Source of the DNA: an uncultured Selenomonadales bacterium
GTDB lineage: Bacteria > Bacillota > Negativicutes > Selenomonadales > Selenomonadaceae
Direction: 5' to 3'
Length of the DNA stretch: 10,575 nucleotides
Assembly: GCA_937910665.1 (NCBI GenBank)
Contig: CALEPR010000062.1
Coordinates: forward strand, 1-10,575
Shown here in pieces: positions 1 through 7,577 of the stretch (position 1 is the first letter of the stretch; every line of letters starts with the position of its first letter). Made by a program: the position numbers and the translations under genes. The notes beneath the pieces are model-generated. The model was given only the letters and a program-made list of their open reading frames with translations. It did no database searches and was not told the DNA's origin.

Positions 1-1127
1 CTACACCTGCTGAGAAAAAAGAAATTCGCAGTAATTTTGAAGGAGACTCCGACAAATATGCTCGTGGTATTGCAAGTTGGTTGATTCAAATGCACTGGGT
101 AACTTCTCATAGAAAAAACATCTCTACAACTTATGAAAGAAAAATTTATTCTGCAGACTTACAGGTTTATTCGTTGACCAGAGCCGGAGAAAAAGCACTG
201 CTCAAAGCACACGGCAACTCAAGCAATCCGCGACTGCCACGCATTGTGATGTTTGAAATGCTCGCATCAAACAAAACTCCTAATGCTGAATTTCTGCGCC
301 TTCAACGTTCGCTTTTGCTCAAATCCATTGCCAATTCTTGGAAAACTTTCGAACAGATTAAAAAAGCGTTGAATGAAGAAGATATGGATTTATCCGGCAG
401 TGCTATTGTCGACCATATTTCCGGACTGAGTTCAATCGGCTTAAATATCTCGGAACATCAAGGAAAATATAAACTGCGCGACAAAATCATTCACCTTGAA
501 ATTCCTGAGCAGACTGCATATTCAAATGATTCTGTCAATGAACTCAAGGAAATTGTCCGAAGTAAACTGCAAACTGTAGACCACAAATATCTCATTCTCA
601 TTGACTTAGCTTATAGCGATGCGTCCAGTACTCGCCAAAAAGCAATTGTCGCCAAAGAATTTGAGATTCAAACTGCAGAACTTTTCACGAAAGAATTGAA
701 TTTTTCGGGTTTACGTCTTGGCGATGCAAACAGACCAGATGTCGTCATTTACTATGGCAACAACGGCACAATCATTGACAACAAATCTTACAAAGACGGC
801 TTTACGCTCGACAAACATAATTCTGACGAAATGAGCCGCTATATCAATGAAAATCGACAACGGATTTCTGGCGTTCCAAACAATGAATGGTGGAAAAATT
901 TTCCTGAGACAGTAGCAAATTTCACGTTTTTGTTTGTGTCTTCCTTTTTCAAAGGTCGTCTTGCTGACCAACTTTCCTACATCTCAAAGACTCAAGGCAA
1001 CATTAAAGGTGCGGCAATCAATATCGAAAATTTGCTTTATCTTGCGGAAGTTTTAAAAACCGGCAAACTTCCTTATCCGAATTTTTTCGATTTGTTTCAA
1101 AATCAAGAGATCGTATTCACTTCGTAA
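1..1127 (+). CDS. FokI-type type IIS restriction endonuclease, 5'-truncated by window edge
   Basis: This is the C-terminal part of a FokI-like enzyme, which cuts both DNA strands at a fixed distance from an asymmetric site. The frame is open from base 3, giving 374 visible residues. It therefore does not start at the TTG at 81; the residues before that TTG (EIRSNFEGDSDKYARGIASW) match FokI's recognition region. FokI has about 580 residues, so roughly 205 are missing. The rest of the DNA-recognition region comes first, then the PD-(D/E)XK cleavage domain. The catalytic residues align with FokI D450, D467 and K469: Asp codons 738-740 and 777-779, Lys codon 783-785. FokI dimer-interface D483 and R487 are also kept, in DEMSRY (Asp 825-827, Arg 837-839), followed by NEWW and FLFVSSFFKG. 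The nuclease part looks intact. The target is probably GGATG-like, by homology only. Its methylases lie at 8662-10545. Confidence 0.93.
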   Translation, partial: TPAEKKEIRSNFEGDSDKYARGIASWLIQMHWVTSHRKNISTTYERKIYSADLQVYSLTRAGEKALLKAHGNSSNPRLPRIVMFEMLASNKTPNAEFLRLQRSLLLKSIANSWKTFEQIKKALNEEDMDLSGSAIVDHISGLSSIGLNISEHQGKYKLRDKIIHLEIPEQTAYSNDSVNELKEIVRSKLQTVDHKYLILIDLAYSDASSTRQKAIVAKEFEIQTAELFTKELNFSGLRLGDANRPDVVIYYGNNGTIIDNKSYKDGFTLDKHNSDEMSRYINENRQRISGVPNNEWWKNFPETVANFTFLFVSSFFKGRLADQLSYISKTQGNIKGAAINIENLLYLAEVLKTGKLPYPNFFDLFQNQEIVFTS

Positions 1128-1149
1128 ACAGTAATTTTGATAGTTTTAT

Positions 1150-1180
1150 GTTTTGCCCGCCCTTTGTGGGCATTTTTTAT
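1150..1180 (+). terminator. Probable intrinsic terminator of the endonuclease gene
   Basis: The sequence lies 23 bases after the endonuclease stop. TGCCC (1154-1158) or the alternative GCCC (1159-1162) can pair with GGGCA/GGGC at 1168-1172, directly followed by six T (1173-1178). The stem is short but GC-rich and well placed. It would separate the restriction gene from the cassette downstream. Confidence 0.65.
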
Positions 1181-1256
1181 TTTTCAAAGTGAAGTTTTTA
1201 CTTCAGCGAGTTTTACAAAAATGGGGGCGGCGTTTTTGATTTTCAAAGTTTTTTGA

Positions 1257-1283
1257 CGGCGGGCGGATTAAAACCGCCCGCCG
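1257..1283. repeat. Perfect 10-bp all-G/C hairpin
   Basis: CGGCGGGCGG (1257-1266) is the exact reverse complement of CCGCCCGCCG (1274-1283), with a 7-base A/T loop (attaaaa). No T-run follows on either strand, so it is not a standard intrinsic terminator. A T-run precedes it on the plus strand. An all-GC stem this long stands out sharply in such AT-rich DNA. Confidence 0.8.
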
Positions 1284-1376
1284 CTATAGATTCTTATAGA
1301 ATCTTATAGGGATTTCGTTACGACGTTAAAACTCGCATCATACCTAGCTAAAACGGCATTTTTTAAGGCGCGAACC

Positions 1377-1439
1377 GTATGCCGTACTCGGTAGTAGCGT
1401 ATGCCGTACTCGGTAGTAGCGTATGCCGTACTCGGTAGT
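1377..1439 (+). repeat. Three tandem 22-bp direct repeats (iteron- or operator-like)
   Basis: Units begin at 1377, 1399 and 1421. The first two are identical over 22 bases. The third matches for the first 19 (GTATGCCGTACTCGGTAGT) and then runs straight into the -35 box at 1440. The 22-bp period is about two helical turns, so proteins bound to each unit would sit on the same DNA face. This is the usual geometry of plasmid iterons and of some activator sites. A partial inverted copy lies just upstream: ACGGCAT (1353-1359) against ATGCCGT (1379-1385). There are no spacers, so it is not a CRISPR array. Confidence 0.85.
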
Positions 1440-1468
1440 TTGACAGGAAATTTATTAAGGAATATAAT
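1440..1468 (+). promoter_or_regulatory. Perfect consensus sigma-70 promoter
   Basis: TTGACA (1440-1445), a 17-base spacer, then TATAAT (1463-1468): an exact match to the housekeeping consensus with ideal spacing. It starts directly after the third 22-bp repeat and points toward the helicase gene. The predicted start near 1475 leaves a leader of about 225 bases. The repeats end at the -35 box, so a bound protein could either recruit or block RNA polymerase. Confidence 0.8.
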
Positions 1469-1526
1469 AAAATGTTAATTATATGAGAGTTTGTTTGCTT
1501 GAATTGGATTGTTGTTGATTTGTCCA

Positions 1527-1643
1527 ACATAAGGTTCTCCTATGTCGATGCATCGCAGAATTTTTTACCTTAATGCTTGAAAGAATTTGTCGTATCATTT
1601 AAAATAAAAGCGAAGTTTATAAATGTTCATCATATTTCGCTTT
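1527..1643 (+). promoter_or_regulatory. Structured 5' leader of the helicase operon
   Basis: Three symmetric elements lie between the promoter and the helicase gene. First is a hairpin, ACAT-A-AGG (1527-1534) with CCTATGT (1539-1545), with one bulged A. Second is the perfect palindrome CGATGCATCG (1546-1555), followed by TTTTTT at 1561-1566. Third is an 8-bp stem, AAAGCGAA (1607-1614) with TTCGCTTT (1636-1643), with a 21-base loop. This could act in attenuation or bind a regulator. I recognise no riboswitch class. Confidence 0.4.
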
Positions 1644-1699
1644 AAATAATGACAGCATCATTCTTCAAGTGAATAACCTGTAGTTAGGAGTATTTGGTT

Positions 1700-3838
1700 G
1701 TGGAATTTGAAATTATTAGAGGAAGCATAAATAAGCCGCAACAAACAGAATTGCTTATAAAAAAAATTAAGGAATATTCCCAAGAAACGGAAGATTTTGG
1801 GACACTTTATTTAGGTTATCCACTTACTGCTGATGCTACTAATAAAATCACTTTAGATGCCATGTTAATTTCAAATTTACGTGGTATGATAGTGATTACT
1901 TTTGAGGATAAGGCGCAAACTATTGATGAGTTAAAAGATTACCAAGATGCCTTATACTATCAGCTGGATCATTATTTAAAAAAGTATGGCTCTTTGAGAC
2001 AAGGACGTCATATCGCAATTTATCCAATTATTATTACAATTGTTTTAGATGAAAAGAAAGAACGTGCTTCTACACAAGAATACTTTTTTTCAAGCCTTGA
2101 AAAAATAAACGAACGGATAAAGCAAATTCCTTTATTTAATAAAGATTATTACAAAGTTTTATGTGAGGCATTACAAAAAATAACCAGTATACGCCCTCAG
2201 AAAAGGAGAACTAATGTATTGCTTGAGAATTCTAAAGGCGGGATAATAAAAGAGATTGAAAAAGAAATTGCTAATCTCGATGCTTGGCAACAGAAAGCTG
2301 CTTTTGAATCGCCTAATGGTCCTCAACGTATACGAGGATTAGCTGGCACAGGTAAAACAATAGTTCTGGCACTTAAAGCAGCTTATTTACATACACAACA
2401 TCCAGAATGGAATATATTAGTAACATTCTATACGCAATCTTTGAAACAACAATATAAAGAATTAATTGAGAAGTTCGTATATGAATTTTCGAACGAACAA
2501 CCTGATTGGGAACATTTACAAATTCTTCATGCGTGGGGCAATCAAATGGAAGATGGTGTTTATTATAATTTCGCGCAACATTACACTGTGCCCATTCATA
2601 CGCTCACATCAGCTATAGGAAAATTTGGCAGAAAGACACCCTTTAAAGGGATATGTGAGGAGTTGTTAGCATATATTCCGAGTGATTCCTCGTATGAAAA
2701 ATTTGATGTTGTACTTATTGATGAAGCACAAGACTTACCGAGTGCGTTTTTTAAAATAATTTTTAAATTTACTAGGTCACCTAAAAGAATTATATGGGCA
2801 TATGATGAGTTACAAAATTTATCTGATGTTGAGATGCCTTCAGTAGACGAGATGTTTGATGTAGATAATAATGGTCAGTCCTTAATCAATATTGAAAACA
2901 TTGCAGATGAACCTTGTCGTGATATTATTTTGCCAATTTGTTATCGTAATCCACCTTGGATATTGTCCTTGGCGCATTCATTTGGATTTGGCATATATAA
3001 TACTAAACGCAATATGCCCTTACAAACATTTGAAAAACCTACTATGTGGAAAGATATTGGGTACTCTGTTATTGCAGGTAAGCTGGACTATGGTCAAACG
3101 GTATTGATTGAACGATCTGATAAGGCAACGCCAGAATATTTCAAAAGACTTCTTTTGCCTAAGGAAAGTGTCATATTAAGGGCTTTTAAAACCACCGATG
3201 AACAATATAAGTCCGTAGCAGAACAAATTTATAATAATATTTATAAAGAAGAATTAGATCCCGATGATATTTTAGTAATTTTTCCAGATGCATATACATC
3301 TCGAAGTGAATTTTCTAGATTTTCTAAATATCTTCAAAGTTATGGAGTAGTTGCTTTTTTGGCTGGTATAAATAGTAGCCAAGATACTTTTCGAATGAAA
3401 GGTTATGTAACTTGTTCAAGCATATATCGAGCCAAAGGTAATGAAGCACCTATGGTATACGTGTTAAATGCGGAGTATTGTTCTACGGGTTTAGAAAAGA
3501 TTAAACAGCGAAACATATTATTTACAGCTATTACCAGATCTCGGGCTTGGGTTCGGATAAGTGGTACTGGGTATGATTTCGAAGATATTAAAGCAGAGTT
3601 TTTAAAGTGCTTTCAAGAAGATTTTCGACTTAAGTTTAAATGTCCTACTCAATCAGAGATGAAAGAAATCCGAAGACTTAATCGCGAAAGGACTCAAGAA
3701 GAACTGACTCAGGCTAATAAAGCTAAAATTAACATAGATTCTTTAATCGAAATATTAAAGAAAGGCAATGTGGATACTGACCTAGTTCCTGAAATTACAA
3801 AATTAAAAGACATTTTAAACAGAAAAGACTTACAATGA
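1700..3838 (+). CDS. Superfamily 1 (UvrD-like) helicase with N-terminal nuclease-like domain
   Basis: This is a predicted ATP-dependent DNA or RNA translocase fused to a putative nuclease. GTG at 1700 is preferred because AGGAG (1686-1690) lies 9 bases upstream; the in-frame TTG at 1694 is only 3 bases away. Numbering here is from 1694. Residues 1-150 hold a D55...E71-x-K73 pattern in hydrophobic strands (LDAMLIS, MIVITFEDK), as in NERD/PD-(D/E)XK folds. The helicase core follows: WQQ near 198-200, Walker A GLAGTGKT 215-222, Walker B with DEAQD 343-347, YDELQ 370-374, CYRNPPW 416-422, a motif V region (SSIYRAKGNEAP, 575-586) and motif VI TAITRSR 611-617. The charged C-terminal tail, about residues 650-714, is probably coiled coil. 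The 4-base overlap with the next gene implies coupled expression. Family assignment is firm for the helicase, tentative for the nuclease. Role in defence is inferred. Confidence 0.85.
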   Translation: MEFEIIRGSINKPQQTELLIKKIKEYSQETEDFGTLYLGYPLTADATNKITLDAMLISNLRGMIVITFEDKAQTIDELKDYQDALYYQLDHYLKKYGSLRQGRHIAIYPIIITIVLDEKKERASTQEYFFSSLEKINERIKQIPLFNKDYYKVLCEALQKITSIRPQKRRTNVLLENSKGGIIKEIEKEIANLDAWQQKAAFESPNGPQRIRGLAGTGKTIVLALKAAYLHTQHPEWNILVTFYTQSLKQQYKELIEKFVYEFSNEQPDWEHLQILHAWGNQMEDGVYYNFAQHYTVPIHTLTSAIGKFGRKTPFKGICEELLAYIPSDSSYEKFDVVLIDEAQDLPSAFFKIIFKFTRSPKRIIWAYDELQNLSDVEMPSVDEMFDVDNNGQSLINIENIADEPCRDIILPICYRNPPWILSLAHSFGFGIYNTKRNMPLQTFEKPTMWKDIGYSVIAGKLDYGQTVLIERSDKATPEYFKRLLLPKESVILRAFKTTDEQYKSVAEQIYNNIYKEELDPDDILVIFPDAYTSRSEFSRFSKYLQSYGVVAFLAGINSSQDTFRMKGYVTCSSIYRAKGNEAPMVYVLNAEYCSTGLEKIKQRNILFTAITRSRAWVRISGTGYDFEDIKAEFLKCFQEDFRLKFKCPTQSEMKEIRRLNRERTQEELTQANKAKINIDSLIEILKKGNVDTDLVPEITKLKDILNRKDLQ

Positions 3839-4512
3839 GTAAAATTAGCATGAATCCCTCAGCATTTAGAACCATTATTCAAATAAATAGTACGCTTAAC
3901 TTTTTATTTAATAAAGGAGTTATTGTATTTTACAATGAAGTACCGCGAACTTATAAAACTGAGCGACGCTGTCAAATAACTTGGTACAACCATGTTCCAG
4001 GAAGAATAAACTGTGGTGATTCGTTTAATAAGTTGGGGCAATACGAACATATTTTAAAAACAAATAGTTATCATGGGTTACTTTTCGATGGTTCTGTTAT
4101 AAGAGTGAACTTTGCATTTGAAGATGATCTACTGCTCACTCAAAACTTATTATGGTGGCCGTCGCCATATGATTTTAGTACGTTATTGCAAGATTTTGCT
4201 CCAATTGATATACTATATGATTTATATGGCGACTCGCAGTGGTTTCAATCTATAACTATGAGAAGTCCGATTCGTATCGACTTTGATAGTACAAACAGTT
4301 CCATTAAGCATTCAAGTTGTCATGTCCATATTCAAAATGCGGAAACTCGACTTTTTATTAAATCACCCATATGTTTCAATCGATTTGTTCAATTTATATT
4401 AAAAAATTTTTATCCTCAATATGACGTTCATTTTTTAGATACTGATTTCATAAAGTATAAGACTCCAAATTTGAAAAGAATAAATTCACATTATTCGGAA
4501 TTGATTATATGA
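3835..4512 (+). CDS. DUF2290-family protein
   Basis: A 225-residue protein of unknown function. Its ATG overlaps the helicase stop (ATGA, 3835-3838), so the two are almost certainly co-translated. I recognise the DUF2290 family by several traits: a SYHGLLFDGSVIRVNFAFED block near residues 78-100, WWPSPYDF, SPIRIDFD followed by a His/Ser-rich SSCHVHIQNA segment, and an ending RFVQFILKNFYPQYD. There is no signal peptide or membrane segment, so it should be cytosolic. The conserved polar residues (RIDFD, HSSCHVH) could form an active or binding site, but no biochemical role is known to me. A helicase partner suggests work on nucleic acid, either as a sensor or an effector. Codon use looks rather TTA- and ATA-rich, like the helicase. 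Confidence 0.75.
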   Translation: MSKISMNPSAFRTIIQINSTLNFLFNKGVIVFYNEVPRTYKTERRCQITWYNHVPGRINCGDSFNKLGQYEHILKTNSYHGLLFDGSVIRVNFAFEDDLLLTQNLLWWPSPYDFSTLLQDFAPIDILYDLYGDSQWFQSITMRSPIRIDFDSTNSSIKHSSCHVHIQNAETRLFIKSPICFNRFVQFILKNFYPQYDVHFLDTDFIKYKTPNLKRINSHYSELII

Positions 4513-4616
4513 AATGGAGTTGCCTGTTTTTCAAATCTCCGCTAGATATAAATGTAAATTTGCTTAATGAAATGCTTTTGAAAAGTGTCGATAATAAAAA
4601 ATTCAAACATTTTTAA
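4509..4616 (+). CDS. Possible small 35-residue ORF at the end of the cassette
   Basis: ATG at 4509 overlaps the DUF2290 stop (ATGA, 4509-4512), repeating the coupling seen between the two genes upstream. The frame stays open to TAA at 4614-4616. The product begins MKWSCLFFKSPLDINVNLL and ends KKFKHF. It overlaps the convergent primase-helicase gene by 14 bases. It could be a real small third gene, the truncated start of a lost larger gene, or chance. I recognise no family. Confidence 0.3.
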   Translation: MKWSCLFFKSPLDINVNLLNEMLLKSVDNKKFKHF

Positions 4617-6588
4617 TTTGTGAGTAATCTATACTTAAATTTGGAAAAATTTGCTCATTACGTTTTGAAACGTTATTTTGTGCTATGATTTTAAAATGAT
4701 GAAACATTGCGTAGTATTTGAACTGTACTTCATCGCCAATTTTTCCATTACGATTTTTTAAGATTACGATTTCCATGTCACGTTCAGTTTTTCCTTTCAT
4801 TTGGCGAATGGTTTTTTCCACTTTACCTGTACTTGTGCCAACTTTAATCTGATCCATATTTGAAAGTTGTAATCCAATGCAGACATCAGCGGTATATTCA
4901 ATAGCTCCAGATTCTTTTAAAGCCGCCATGCTGATTATGTCAGAGTAACTCATTCGATTCATTGACGACAATATAATAACAGGGATTTTAAAATCTCGTG
5001 AAAGTTGCTTAAGTCGCAGAACATTGTAGTCAACAGCTTGCTTGTCCGTCATGTGCGTATCGTGCGCTTTGAGAATTTGCAGGTAATCAATAAAAACCAC
5101 CGGTAAAGAATTTAATTCATATTCATAGATTTCGACGATTTGGCGGATGTCGTCAGCGTCGAGAGTACCAACGCTACATTCGGTGCGGAGGTATGGAGAA
5201 ACTTTTTTGAAAATTTCCTTTGCTTGAGGAACAGTTGCGCCTTCTTGAATTATGGAGTGGACAGTTTTCGCTTTGTGCTTATTTTTTTCGTCATGCCAAA
5301 AAAGTTGATAGGAAATTCTGCTGATGTGGCGTTCGTAGAGCTCTTCTTCGCTCATCTCCATGCTAATGTAGAGAACATCTTTTTTCTGTTGAGCAATTTG
5401 GAAAGCCATCTGCATTGCAAAAGCAGTTTTGCCAGTGCCGGGAGTGCCGGGAAGTACATAGAGTCCTTCATAAAGTCCGCCATCGAGAACTTGATCAAGG
5501 GATTTCCAACCGGTAGAAATGGCTTTGCGTCCAGTACGAATATTCTTTTCCCAAGTATCAATTTTCGCAAAGTCAGTCAATTTATAACGAGCATCTTGCT
5601 GTAATTGTTGTACTTTGTGAGGAATGGTCGTAACAATTTGAAGAAACTCTTCGCGGAACTTCATTAAACTTTCGTTCTGGTCTTTGCAATCTTTCAGAAT
5701 CAAGTTCATCTCATAGAACTTGATTTTCATTTTGCGAAGTTCGGCAGTTAGTTTATCGGTAGCTTTTTGTCCAGCGTCATCATCGTCCAAGTTTAAAACT
5801 AAAGGTTGATGTGGCTGGATTGTATTTTCCTTAAGCCAATTCAAAAATTTATCAACATTGGTAGTTGAGCCGAGAGCAATCGCGTCGTTTCCCGCCTCAA
5901 TGATTGACAACGCATCGAATTCGCCTTCAACAATGACGACATTCTGAATGGATGTTTTCAAAATATCAATGTTGAAAATCTCACTAGTTCCAGCTTTTAT
6001 TTTAGGAATTTTATTATCGTCAATAGCACGAGCAACGTAAGATTCAGGGCTTGTAGGAATAATAACACGTGGAGAAGGAAGAATTTGTGAATCGCCACGC
6101 TTTTTAGGGTGTATCCATTTTTTAATGAACCCGCAATTATATTTCTCCGCGACTTTATGAGAAATACCACGCCTTGCAAAATAATCCGTTTCATGTAAAT
6201 GTTCTGCGGCAAGAATAATATCATTGGCAATAAGTTCTGTTTCAAGTTGCGATTGAAGAATGTCCTCTTTTGAAGGGATTCTTTTAGGAGTAGATTTTGG
6301 TTGAAATTTTTTTGTAACAAAATCTAATCCATAAATTTCAAAAATTTGCGGAATAGCATCAAGATTGCTGATGTTATGTTCCACAGCATAGAAATTTATT
6401 ACGTCTCCTGACGTTCCACATTTAAAACATTTGTATCTGAAAGTTTGTCCCTTAATGAGTTTGACTCCAGTGCCACTGTTACCTGATCCGTTGCCGCAGA
6501 TAGGACAAACATAACCGCCATCCTTAGAATGTTGGGTAAAATAAATTTCCGGATGGTCGTGGATATAGTCAAAGTTATTGTCATTCAA
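4603..6588 (-). CDS. Primase-helicase: CHC2-type zinc finger, TOPRIM and DnaB-type helicase
   Basis: This is a 661-residue replicative protein of the phage/plasmid primase-helicase type (T7 gp4-like order). It should make RNA primers and unwind DNA at the fork. The N-terminal zinc ribbon has C28, C31, C54 and C57. The TOPRIM core has VEGEFDALS (220-228; E221 and E223) and LDDDDAG (267-273). The C-terminal RecA/DnaB domain has Walker A GTPGTGKT 381-388, SMEMSEEEL 409-417 and Walker B VVFIDYLQ 497-504. The start is TTG at 6588: GGAAG lies 9 bases upstream, and the TTG overlaps the stop of the preceding gene by 8 bases. The nearby ATG at 6584 is in another frame. It is the last gene of the minus-strand replication operon. 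No clear terminator follows; it converges on the cassette. Confidence 0.93.
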   Translation of the reverse strand: MNDNNFDYIHDHPEIYFTQHSKDGGYVCPICGNGSGNSGTGVKLIKGQTFRYKCFKCGTSGDVINFYAVEHNISNLDAIPQIFEIYGLDFVTKKFQPKSTPKRIPSKEDILQSQLETELIANDIILAAEHLHETDYFARRGISHKVAEKYNCGFIKKWIHPKKRGDSQILPSPRVIIPTSPESYVARAIDDNKIPKIKAGTSEIFNIDILKTSIQNVVIVEGEFDALSIIEAGNDAIALGSTTNVDKFLNWLKENTIQPHQPLVLNLDDDDAGQKATDKLTAELRKMKIKFYEMNLILKDCKDQNESLMKFREEFLQIVTTIPHKVQQLQQDARYKLTDFAKIDTWEKNIRTGRKAISTGWKSLDQVLDGGLYEGLYVLPGTPGTGKTAFAMQMAFQIAQQKKDVLYISMEMSEEELYERHISRISYQLFWHDEKNKHKAKTVHSIIQEGATVPQAKEIFKKVSPYLRTECSVGTLDADDIRQIVEIYEYELNSLPVVFIDYLQILKAHDTHMTDKQAVDYNVLRLKQLSRDFKIPVIILSSMNRMSYSDIISMAALKESGAIEYTADVCIGLQLSNMDQIKVGTSTGKVEKTIRQMKGKTERDMEIVILKNRNGKIGDEVQFKYYAMFHHFKIIAQNNVSKRNEQIFPNLSIDYSQIKNV

Positions 6589-7567
6589 TGTATTTCACTT
6601 CCTCGAATGTTTGTGTGGGAGCAATCGAAAAAGAAATTTTATAAAATTTTTGCTCTTGTTTTTCAAATTTATATGCTTGAATCAGTCCAACTTCAAGCCA
6701 ATAGTCGAACATTTGCCTGATACTATCGCGAATGTTCTTTTTTTTGTCGCGAGTATTTACGTTTAACTTCAGGTTGTCAAAAATTGTTTGGAATAAAATA
6801 CCATTGTTTTTGTAGTGATTGCTTGAATTTTTTGTCAAAGAAATCTTTACAAGCAAATAATTGCATAACAACGCATTTTGCAAAGTTTTTCTCACTGGAA
6901 CTCTCATTAGAGATGTTTGCCACGAGGTTACTTGCTTGAGTTTTTCCGAATATTGGAATATTGGTGACAGCTTATTTATGCGATAGACTTTAACAATTTT
7001 GCTGTTTTTAACAGACTTCATATTTAAGATGCTTACATCAAGTAAATTTTCCTCAAGAGTTATCGGACGATATTTTTCGCCGTGCAATTTTATGCTTGCG
7101 TCGTTGCCGTACCTGTCTTTCAAATCCATCGAAAATCTCATGTACTTGAGTTCATCAAGATGTTGTTCGACGACTTCGACAAGTTCTGATTGAAAATGAT
7201 CAGCTACATTGCCAAAAATGTGTTGAAGAATATTTCTGCTTGTGAATAAAATATTTCCGGCGCGGTAAAATGAATAAATTGAATTCAAAATCAACTCGTC
7301 TACGTCATCAAAATTTCTGTCGAAAGTTATGCCTGAACGCGTATAATCCAGTTTGGCATAGGTAATCAGCGTTTTCTCTCTGTTGAATGTTGTAGCAAAA
7401 ACTTCGCCAACAGGTGCTATAGTCAATTTATTAAACAACTTCGTCAAATTGTGCTGATGTTCCAATGGCAATTTTGTCTTGAAACTTTCGTTGATTACAA
7501 TTAAATCCTCGTCATTATAACAAAATTCTTCCGCGTCAACGTTTAAATCGACATTGGTACTCTGCAT
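6581..7567 (-). CDS. Probable plasmid-type replication initiator
   Basis: A 328-residue protein I cannot place in a named family with certainty. Position and texture suggest an initiator with two winged-helix domains. Residues about 85-150 (VDELILNSIYSFYRAGN, then a helical stretch ending HLDELKYMRFSMD) resemble the helix-strand pattern of Rep proteins. The second half (SPIFQYSEKLKQV, then RVPVRKTLQNALLCNYLLVKIS) fits a second such domain. A late segment (IRDSIRQMFDYWLEVGLIQAYKFE) looks like another helix plus wing. It starts with ATG and is separated by 10 bases from the HTH gene. AGGAGACATT just upstream supplies the ribosome site, 5 bases from the ATG. It runs into the primase-helicase with an 8-base overlap, so the two form a replication unit. 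It could instead be a phage-type replication accessory protein. Confidence 0.6.
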   Translation of the reverse strand: MQSTNVDLNVDAEEFCYNDEDLIVINESFKTKLPLEHQHNLTKLFNKLTIAPVGEVFATTFNREKTLITYAKLDYTRSGITFDRNFDDVDELILNSIYSFYRAGNILFTSRNILQHIFGNVADHFQSELVEVVEQHLDELKYMRFSMDLKDRYGNDASIKLHGEKYRPITLEENLLDVSILNMKSVKNSKIVKVYRINKLSPIFQYSEKLKQVTSWQTSLMRVPVRKTLQNALLCNYLLVKISLTKNSSNHYKNNGILFQTIFDNLKLNVNTRDKKKNIRDSIRQMFDYWLEVGLIQAYKFEKQEQKFYKISFSIAPTQTFEEVKYIE

Positions 7568-7577
7568 TAATGTCTCC

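Larger units (their letters stand above)
1128..1699. other. 570-base non-coding region with repeats, hairpins, promoter and leader
   Basis: I see no credible gene here on either strand. In order it holds a terminator (1150-1180), a small perfect hairpin TGAAGT-TTTT-ACTTCA (1190-1205), a 10-bp GC hairpin (1257-1283), a short inverted repeat GATTC-ttata-GAATC (1289-1303), three tandem 22-bp repeats (1377-1439), a consensus promoter (1440-1468) and a leader of about 225 bases with further hairpins. Two tiny ATG-led peptides in the leader (about 11-12 codons) lack convincing ribosome binding sites. The density of signals suggests a control region or replication origin rather than a simple spacer. 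Confidence 0.7.

Noticed and set aside
81..83. TTG at 81 as start of the FokI-like gene
   Set aside because: The frame is open to base 3, and the residues before 81 match FokI. The gene continues past the window edge.
1257..1283. GC hairpin as an intrinsic terminator
   Set aside because: No T-run follows on either strand.
1377..1439. CRISPR array
   Set aside because: The repeats abut without spacers, there are only three, and no cas gene is present.
5140..5604. 154-residue plus-strand ORF
   Set aside because: It lies antisense inside the primase-helicase, whose motifs are clear; composition is what an antisense shadow gives.
6399..6584. ATG 6584 reading frame at the start of the primase-helicase
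   Set aside because: It is frame-shifted relative to the zinc-finger/TOPRIM/DnaB frame, which starts at TTG 6588.
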